DNA of 64,000 nucleotides from Lipingzhangella halophila (GTDB lineage Bacteria; Actinomycetota; Actinomycetes; Streptosporangiales; Streptosporangiaceae): NCBI RefSeq assembly GCF_014203805.1, contig NZ_JACHJT010000002.1, positions 744,001 to 808,000 of the forward strand, read 5' to 3'. Shown piece by piece: positions 59,479 to 64,000 of this stretch (position 1 is its first letter; each line of letters starts with the position of its first letter). The notes under the pieces were generated by a model. It saw only the letters and a program-made list of their open reading frames with translations, ran no database searches and was not told where the DNA came from. The position numbers and the translations under genes were made by a program.

Positions 59479-60477
59479 ATGCTGGAAACCTCTGCTCGCC
59501 TGCTCAAGCTCCTGTCCCTGCTGCAGACGCCCCGCGAATGGACCGGGGCCGAGCTCGCCGAACGCCTCGACGTCAGCGGGCGCACCGTGCGCACCGACAT
59601 CGAGCGGCTGCGCACCCTCGGCTACCCGGTGCACGGCACCCGCGGCTCCACCGGCGGATACCGCCTGGAGGCCGGTGCCGCCATGCCTCCGCTGCTCCTC
59701 GACGACGAGGAGGCGGTCGCCGTCGCCGTGGGGCTGCGCACCGCGGCCGAGGGGTCGATGGCGGGAGTCGAGGAGACCGCACTGCGCGCCCTGGCCAAGC
59801 TGGAGCGCGTGCTGCCGTCGCGGCTGCGCCGCCGGGTGACCGGGCTGCGGGACTTCACCGTGCCGGTGCCCAGCGACTCCCCCGCCTCGCAGGTCGACGC
59901 GGACACGCTGCTCACGCTGACCGCGGCCTGCCGGGACTCCGAGCGGCTGCGCATGGACTACCACGATCACCGTGGAGCCGCCACGCTGCGGACCGTCGAG
60001 CCGCACCGGGTGGTCAACTGGGGCCGCCGCTGGTACCTGCTCGCCTGGGACCTCGGCCGGTCGGACTGGCGGACCTTCCGCGTGGACCGGATCGCCCCGC
60101 GCACGCCCACCGGGCCGCGGTTCACGCCGCGCGAGCTGCCCGAGGGCGGAGACGTGGCGGCGCACGTCTCCCGCGGAGTGTCCGCGGCGGCCTGGCGCCA
60201 CCGGGCGCGGGTGGCGGTCGCCGCCCCGGCCGAGGTGGTCGCCGCGCGGATCAGCCCGGCGGTCGGGGTGGTGGAGGCGGTGGACGCCGGGTCCTGCGTG
60301 CTGGACACCGGGGCGGACACCCTGGAGACCCTCGCGGTGCACCTGGGCATGCTCGGCCTGGACTTCGAGGTGCACGAGCCCCCGGAGCTGGTGGAGCACC
60401 TGGACGCCCTCGCCGCCCGCTACGCCCGCGCGGTCGCCGGGGGCGGGGAGCCGGGTCCGGAGCCGGGTGAGGCGTAG
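59479..60477 (+). CDS. HTH/WYL-domain transcriptional regulator (YafY-like)
   Basis: 332 residues. N-terminal winged HTH (LLKLLSLLQTPREWTGAELA, RLDVSGRTVRTDIERLRTLG, GTRGSTGGYRL), a WYL domain at about 140-215 (YHDHRGAATLRTVEPHRVVN, GRRWYLLAWDLGRSDWRTFR) and a WCX-like C-terminal extension. It likely senses a ligand and controls the divergent epoxide hydrolase. Confidence 0.92.
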   Translation: MLETSARLLKLLSLLQTPREWTGAELAERLDVSGRTVRTDIERLRTLGYPVHGTRGSTGGYRLEAGAAMPPLLLDDEEAVAVAVGLRTAAEGSMAGVEETALRALAKLERVLPSRLRRRVTGLRDFTVPVPSDSPASQVDADTLLTLTAACRDSERLRMDYHDHRGAATLRTVEPHRVVNWGRRWYLLAWDLGRSDWRTFRVDRIAPRTPTGPRFTPRELPEGGDVAAHVSRGVSAAAWRHRARVAVAAPAEVVAARISPAVGVVEAVDAGSCVLDTGADTLETLAVHLGMLGLDFEVHEPPELVEHLDALAARYARAVAGGGEPGPEPGEA

Positions 60478-60534
60478 CACCCCGGGAGGATGCCCGTGCC
60501 GTCGATGGCCCGTCGGCCGTCGGCACGGGGCCGG

Positions 60535-61061
60535 TCACGGCGTCGCGGCGAGAACGGTCTCAAGCACGGCCAGAGCGATCGGCACGACGCCCATCAGGAA
60601 GACGAAGAGCACGAAGGCCAGTCCGATCCACCTGCCTCCGCTCCTGGGAACGGCCGGGCCGGCGCGCATCATCCGCATTCGGAGGGGCATGGCCAACTCG
60701 GTAGCAGGGGGAGAGGGCGGTGGTTCCGCGACCTCGGCCCGATACTCTTCCGTCGACGCCACGTCGAGCTGGTCCGGAGGCGACACGGGGTCGACCCCGG
60801 GGATGGCTCGCGGCTCGGCCGACCAGGGCCGTTCGCGATGCTCCGAGGGCCGCAGTTCGGACTCCCGCGGTGGGCCTCGCCCTCCAGCAACACACGGCGG
60901 GCCTCGGTGAGGTGGCGGACGCGCTGTTCGGCCTGCTGGCGCAGGTCCAGATCCGCGGCGTTGGTACGGCGCTGCCACAGGAGCAGCTCACGGAGGATCG
61001 CCCGCTCGACCGCCGCACGCGGCGCATCCGTCGGCAGGCCCAGCGACTCGAAGTAGTCCAC
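60535..61061 (-). pseudogene. J-domain-like membrane protein with an apparent frameshift
   Basis: N-terminal frame from the ATG 61061: DYFESLGLPTDAPRAAVERA, then LRQQAEQRVRHLTEARRVLL, similar to a J-domain but without HPD. Near 60880 the good reading moves to another frame, with an acidic linker, a basic segment and a C-terminal helix (GLAFVLFVFLMGVVPIALAV), ending at 60535. Either a one-base lesion or a sequence error. Confidence 0.5.
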
Positions 61062-61473
61062 GGCGGGTGCCTCTTCCTTCGACCGGCGACGCTCAGTGTC
61101 GGACGCCGAGCCGCAGCGGGTGGTTCCCCCGAGCGGGGCTTGCGGTGTACGCGCCGCGGCACGGACCCCCTAACGCAGGGTTAGGGGTGAGCGTGAAGTC
61201 GGTGTAGCCCTGTTTCGGGTGTCCTGAGACCACACATTGCCATGGTCTACAACGGCAGCCTCTTTGGTCATGGCACACGAAATTGGCTCAATCGATAGGC
61301 ACTTGACCCTGAGTAAGAGGAGAGGCGAATCTTGTAATCGCCCTGATCTATTGATGTACGAGAGCGGGGATCAAAGGCGTACTGCGCCAAAACCACTCAA
61401 CCCGTCGCCGACAAAGAAACGGACGGCTGCCAACACACCACTCGGTTCTGCGGCGCGAGGAGGTCTGAAGGGC
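61062..61473. promoter_or_regulatory. Upstream region of the toxin-like module
   Basis: 412 bp. AT-richer than the average of the window. The frame of the next gene is open back to 61237, but the ribosome site at 61458-61463 favours 61474. No other gene is seen. Confidence 0.4.
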
Positions 61474-62490
61474 ATGGGTACGAACAAGGTGGGAAAGGCC
61501 TATATTACCGAAAGGTATATACTCCACCCGCTGACACCGCGCAACCAGGAGGAGTTGGAGATCGCCGCCAAGGTGCCCTCCATCCTGGAACAAAGCACGA
61601 AGGAGCTCACCGAAAAGGGGCAATGGATCGCCCCTACCGGGTTCTCCTTGAACGAGGTTCGATACGGTGACTTCCCCCAAGACGAAGAATCGGCGCACCA
61701 GCGCGGGTGGCTCTCCTACATGAATGTGGGTGTGCCGCGCATCGAAGAGCGCAGCGACATCGAACAGCCCGCTCCCGACCTCATCTCCCTGCAGACCTAT
61801 GTCAACGCGACCGACCCCGAACCCACCGAATGGGAGCACTCCGTCGAGTTCACGATCTCGAACACGATCAGCTGGTCGCTCCAGGGGCAGGTGCAGCTCA
61901 CTTTCGGAGCGAAGACCATCGCGGAACTGCAGTCGCAGTTGCAGAAGAGCGTGCAGAGCAAGCAAGCGCTGAAGAAGACCGTGCTCAACAGCAAAGACCG
62001 CCAGGGCGCCGACATCGAGGACCTGGCGGAATCGACGAGTACGGCGACGGCCACGGGTACCGCCACGGGCACGGGGGAACTATGGGCGCAACTGATGCTC
62101 GGGATCACCGCCGAGGTCAGTGGTTCACTAACCACTTCGTGGACATCGCGGTCGACGCTAAGGGGCAGGGTCGGCAGCCGGGTGGATGTCAGGTCCACGC
62201 AGCGGCGCCAGGTGAAGCAATTCGACTACGAGTTCCCCATCGACTTCGGTGGGTATGTCGCCTTGTACTATCCCGAACCGGTATATGTCCGGGAGTCCCC
62301 TCCGCAGGACCGCCCCCCGAACTACTCCCATGTCGTCGCGAAGAAAATGAGCGATCTCGGTATTTCCGACGAAGGCAAGCCTTTCACTCAATACGGAGAA
62401 GCCGAGATCGTCTCCACCCTCGCGGGAGAGCACACCGTATTCGACTATGAGAGCCTCCACTATGAAGACCAGCCGCTCTACAAGGGATGA
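61474..62490 (+). CDS. Protein with beta-pore-forming-toxin-like stretches (unrecognised family)
   Basis: 338 residues from the ATG at 61474, ten bases after GAGGAGG. No signal peptide or membrane helix. Residues 120-260 alternate polar Ser/Thr and hydrophobic residues (EFTISNTISWSLQGQVQLTF, STSTATATGTATGTGE, GITAEVSGSLTTSWTSRSTL), a pattern seen in the insertion strands of aerolysin-like and ETX/MTX2 toxins. The C-terminal part (FDYEFPIDFGGYVALYYPEP) is beta-rich. Base composition is lower in GC than neighbours, which suggests transfer. The similarity is of pattern only; no family can be named. Confidence 0.6.
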   Translation: MGTNKVGKAYITERYILHPLTPRNQEELEIAAKVPSILEQSTKELTEKGQWIAPTGFSLNEVRYGDFPQDEESAHQRGWLSYMNVGVPRIEERSDIEQPAPDLISLQTYVNATDPEPTEWEHSVEFTISNTISWSLQGQVQLTFGAKTIAELQSQLQKSVQSKQALKKTVLNSKDRQGADIEDLAESTSTATATGTATGTGELWAQLMLGITAEVSGSLTTSWTSRSTLRGRVGSRVDVRSTQRRQVKQFDYEFPIDFGGYVALYYPEPVYVRESPPQDRPPNYSHVVAKKMSDLGISDEGKPFTQYGEAEIVSTLAGEHTVFDYESLHYEDQPLYKG

Positions 62491-62525
62491 CCGTACGTCC
62501 ACCGAGGAGATCAAAGGGGAAAGCC

Positions 62526-62885
62526 GTGTCGTTCGAAAACATATTCAACGGCGGAGCGAATGAATCCGGCTCCGCCGAGCAGACTGCCCGAGACGTCCAC
62601 ACGAACATTCCCGGCGCTACGGACACCTCGCACATCGTGCGGCAGAAATCGCCTGAGGCGCTCACCGTCATGAACTACATCTCCTCCCTGTTCCAGAATA
62701 GCCAGGAGATGGCCGGCGATCAGCGGCAAGCCAGCCAGAACCCCGCCTCGACGGCTGGCATGGCGGCCTCGGCCAAGGGAGCGGCATCCGAGAACATGCA
62801 CGTGACGATCAGCGAAGACGATCTGCCGGAGCCTCCAGAGCGGGCGGATCTTCCGGATAGGCAACGCCCAGAGCAGGAGGGGTGA
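62526..62885 (+). CDS. Small soluble protein paired with the toxin-like gene
   Basis: 119 residues from the GTG at 62526 with AAAGGGGAAA upstream; 35 bp after the previous gene, so in one operon. Low-complexity, Asn/Gln/Ala/Ser-rich, with a short helical part (PEALTVMNYISSLFQNSQEM) and an acidic, Pro-rich tail. No family recognised. It could be a chaperone, carrier or immunity partner of the upstream protein. Confidence 0.6.
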   Translation: MSFENIFNGGANESGSAEQTARDVHTNIPGATDTSHIVRQKSPEALTVMNYISSLFQNSQEMAGDQRQASQNPASTAGMAASAKGAASENMHVTISEDDLPEPPERADLPDRQRPEQEG

Positions 62886-63159
62886 CGCACAAGCCACCCC
62901 GAGGGCAGGGGGCCGCTCAGCGGCCCCCTGCCGGGCACTTCCGCACACGCGGCCACCCCGGTCTTCCACGCCGTCGGTGTCGGTGAGGCGTGCGTCGTCG
63001 GGTGTCACGACGCGGCGGGGAATGATCGAATGATTGGAACAATGGCTTACGGGAATTGCTGCACCGGCCACGATGCGTGGACCTGAGCTGTTCCCAACAT
63101 GACGGTGCAGGTCACGACGCCCACCTGCTCCGAAGGGCTGGGGGCAATAATCCCCTGGT
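62886..63159. other. Spacer behind the toxin-like module
   Basis: No gene seen. GGGGGCCGCTCAGCGGCCCC at about 62908-62927 is a strong hairpin 20-30 bp after the stop and probably the operon terminator. Confidence 0.6.
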
Positions 63160-63468
63160 AGATGGGTGCTCAACCACGATCACCGCTACCACCAGAGGCT
63201 CCGCCTGCTCGTCCACCCCGCCGGTATCGATGTGTCCAGCGCGGCCCCGCGCCTCCTGGCCGCCCGCCCGCATGAGAACCGCCAGGAGCGGGCACGCGGT
63301 GGCGGCGGTTGAACCCGGGACGCCAAACCCTGGCCGCCCCGGCCCCGGCCTCGCCCAGGCCGCCCGCACCGCATCGATGAAGGCCTCTCTGATCCTGGAC
63401 GGAGTCCTGGCGCCCATCGACCGCGTCGCCGCCCGGCCTACCGATATCGGTGTGGTCAGCTCGGGTTA
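63160..63468 (+). pseudogene. IS5-family transposase, 5' remnant with frameshifts
   Basis: Reading across frames gives GIDVSSAAPRLLAAR, then ENRQERARGG and KASLILDGVLAPIDRVAARP, the N-terminal HTH region and the first-Asp region (LDGxLxPIDR) of an actinomycete IS5-type transposase. The rest is missing. Confidence 0.6.
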
Positions 63469-64000
63469 GCGCCATCGCTGCCCTCCTTCGCGGGCAACTG
63501 GACGTGAGTACAGGGTTCTGCGTCGGCATCGGCGAGTGCGTCAGGGTGCGGGACGACGATCAGGGCGTCTCCGAACCATCCCGGCAATCGCAAAGGGGCC
63601 GTCGGCATCGGCGGCGGCGCGCGGGCCGAGGAGAAGACCCCCGAGGTCGCCATCCACTTGCTCGTCTGCGCTGCAATCTCCTGGGGAGTAGGCCCACAGA
63701 GCCGCGAGCTGACGCAGCTCTGCCCCCTGTTGCTGTATCGCGGTGCTGCTGCCATGGGGACGTGGCAGGCAGCGATCAAGGCCGGCGACCGAGCGGGAAG
63801 GCCGGCCTGACGGGCAGCGTTGGACGCGGTATCGATGGTCTCGGGTGTGAGCAGCGGCGGTGGGGAATCGGCGACCGAATCGTCGTCACCTGCCGAGCCC
63901 GCGTCAGCACGCATGGAGAAGACGGGATCCCAGAGGTCGGCCAGGATCCGGTAGAGGCGGGGAATCGTGGGTGTGTGCGGCCTGCCCAGATACCCGCGCA
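63456..64000 (-). CDS. Unrecognised protein (5' end outside window)
   Basis: The frame stays open to the window end, reading LGRPHTPTIPRLYRILADLW just before an internal ATG at 63914, so the start lies beyond 64000. The visible part has a Thr/Ala-rich middle (LTPETIDTASNAARQAGLPA) and a C-terminus with ALIVVPHPDALADADA. No family motif recognised. Confidence 0.45.
   Translation of the reverse strand, partial: RGYLGRPHTPTIPRLYRILADLWDPVFSMRADAGSAGDDDSVADSPPPLLTPETIDTASNAARQAGLPARSPALIAACHVPMAAAPRYSNRGQSCVSSRLCGPTPQEIAAQTSKWMATSGVFSSARAPPPMPTAPLRLPGWFGDALIVVPHPDALADADAEPCTHVQLPAKEGSDGANPS

Noticed and set aside
62387-63417. Minus-strand frames opposite the small partner gene and the IS5 remnant
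   Set aside because: No starts, motifs or ribosome sites; explained by the plus-strand genes and GC bias.

Overview
The window is high-GC DNA from an actinomycete. Gene order and protein type suggest a relative of Nocardiopsis or Streptomonospora (inference). Positions 1-23,400 are the chromosomal replication-origin region. In order they hold the end of a kinase-like protein, sigM and its anti-sigma factor, trxB, trxA, parB, parA, rsmG, khpB (jag), yidC, yidD, rnpA, rpmH, dnaA, dnaN, gnd, recF, dciA (DUF721), gyrB, gyrA, a DUF3566 membrane protein and tRNA-Ile(GAT). DnaA boxes fill both spacers beside dnaA. Five perfect parS sites (GTTTCACGTGAAAC) and one degenerate site lie between trxA and recF; two of the perfect ones are inside the parA reading frame.

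Positions 23,368-47,502 are an integrated genomic island of about 24 kb. A 45-bp direct repeat that includes the 3' end of tRNA-Ile marks both ends. A tyrosine integrase lies by the right end and an excisionase-like HTH gene by the left end. Both read leftward, so in the excised circle they would sit head to tail across attP. The cargo is a LacI regulator with a DapA-family lyase and an atypical Nramp-fold transporter; two inverted, near-identical IS5-type elements that enclose a DesK/DesR-like two-component system, an ABC transporter, a CPBP protease and a zinc-less alcohol-dehydrogenase relative; and a polytopic M48 metalloprotease with a small membrane partner. A 3' fragment of trpS and many transposase remnants are also present. 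No replication or conjugation gene was recognised.

Positions 47,503-64,000 are a mosaic of small operons and IS scars: PfpI/DJ-1-TetR-TfoX in one overlapping operon, a RibD-type reductase, a DUF4352-like membrane protein, an MT0933-type antitoxin-like protein, an orphan Phd-like antitoxin, a haloacetate-dehalogenase-like hydrolase divergent from a CGNR zinc-finger regulator across a perfect palindrome, a beta-carbonic anhydrase, an epoxide hydrolase divergent from a WYL regulator across another palindrome, and a two-gene module whose first protein has stretches like beta-pore-forming toxins. The window ends inside an unrecognised gene.

All functions are from reading motifs by eye. No database search, structure prediction or composition calculation was run.
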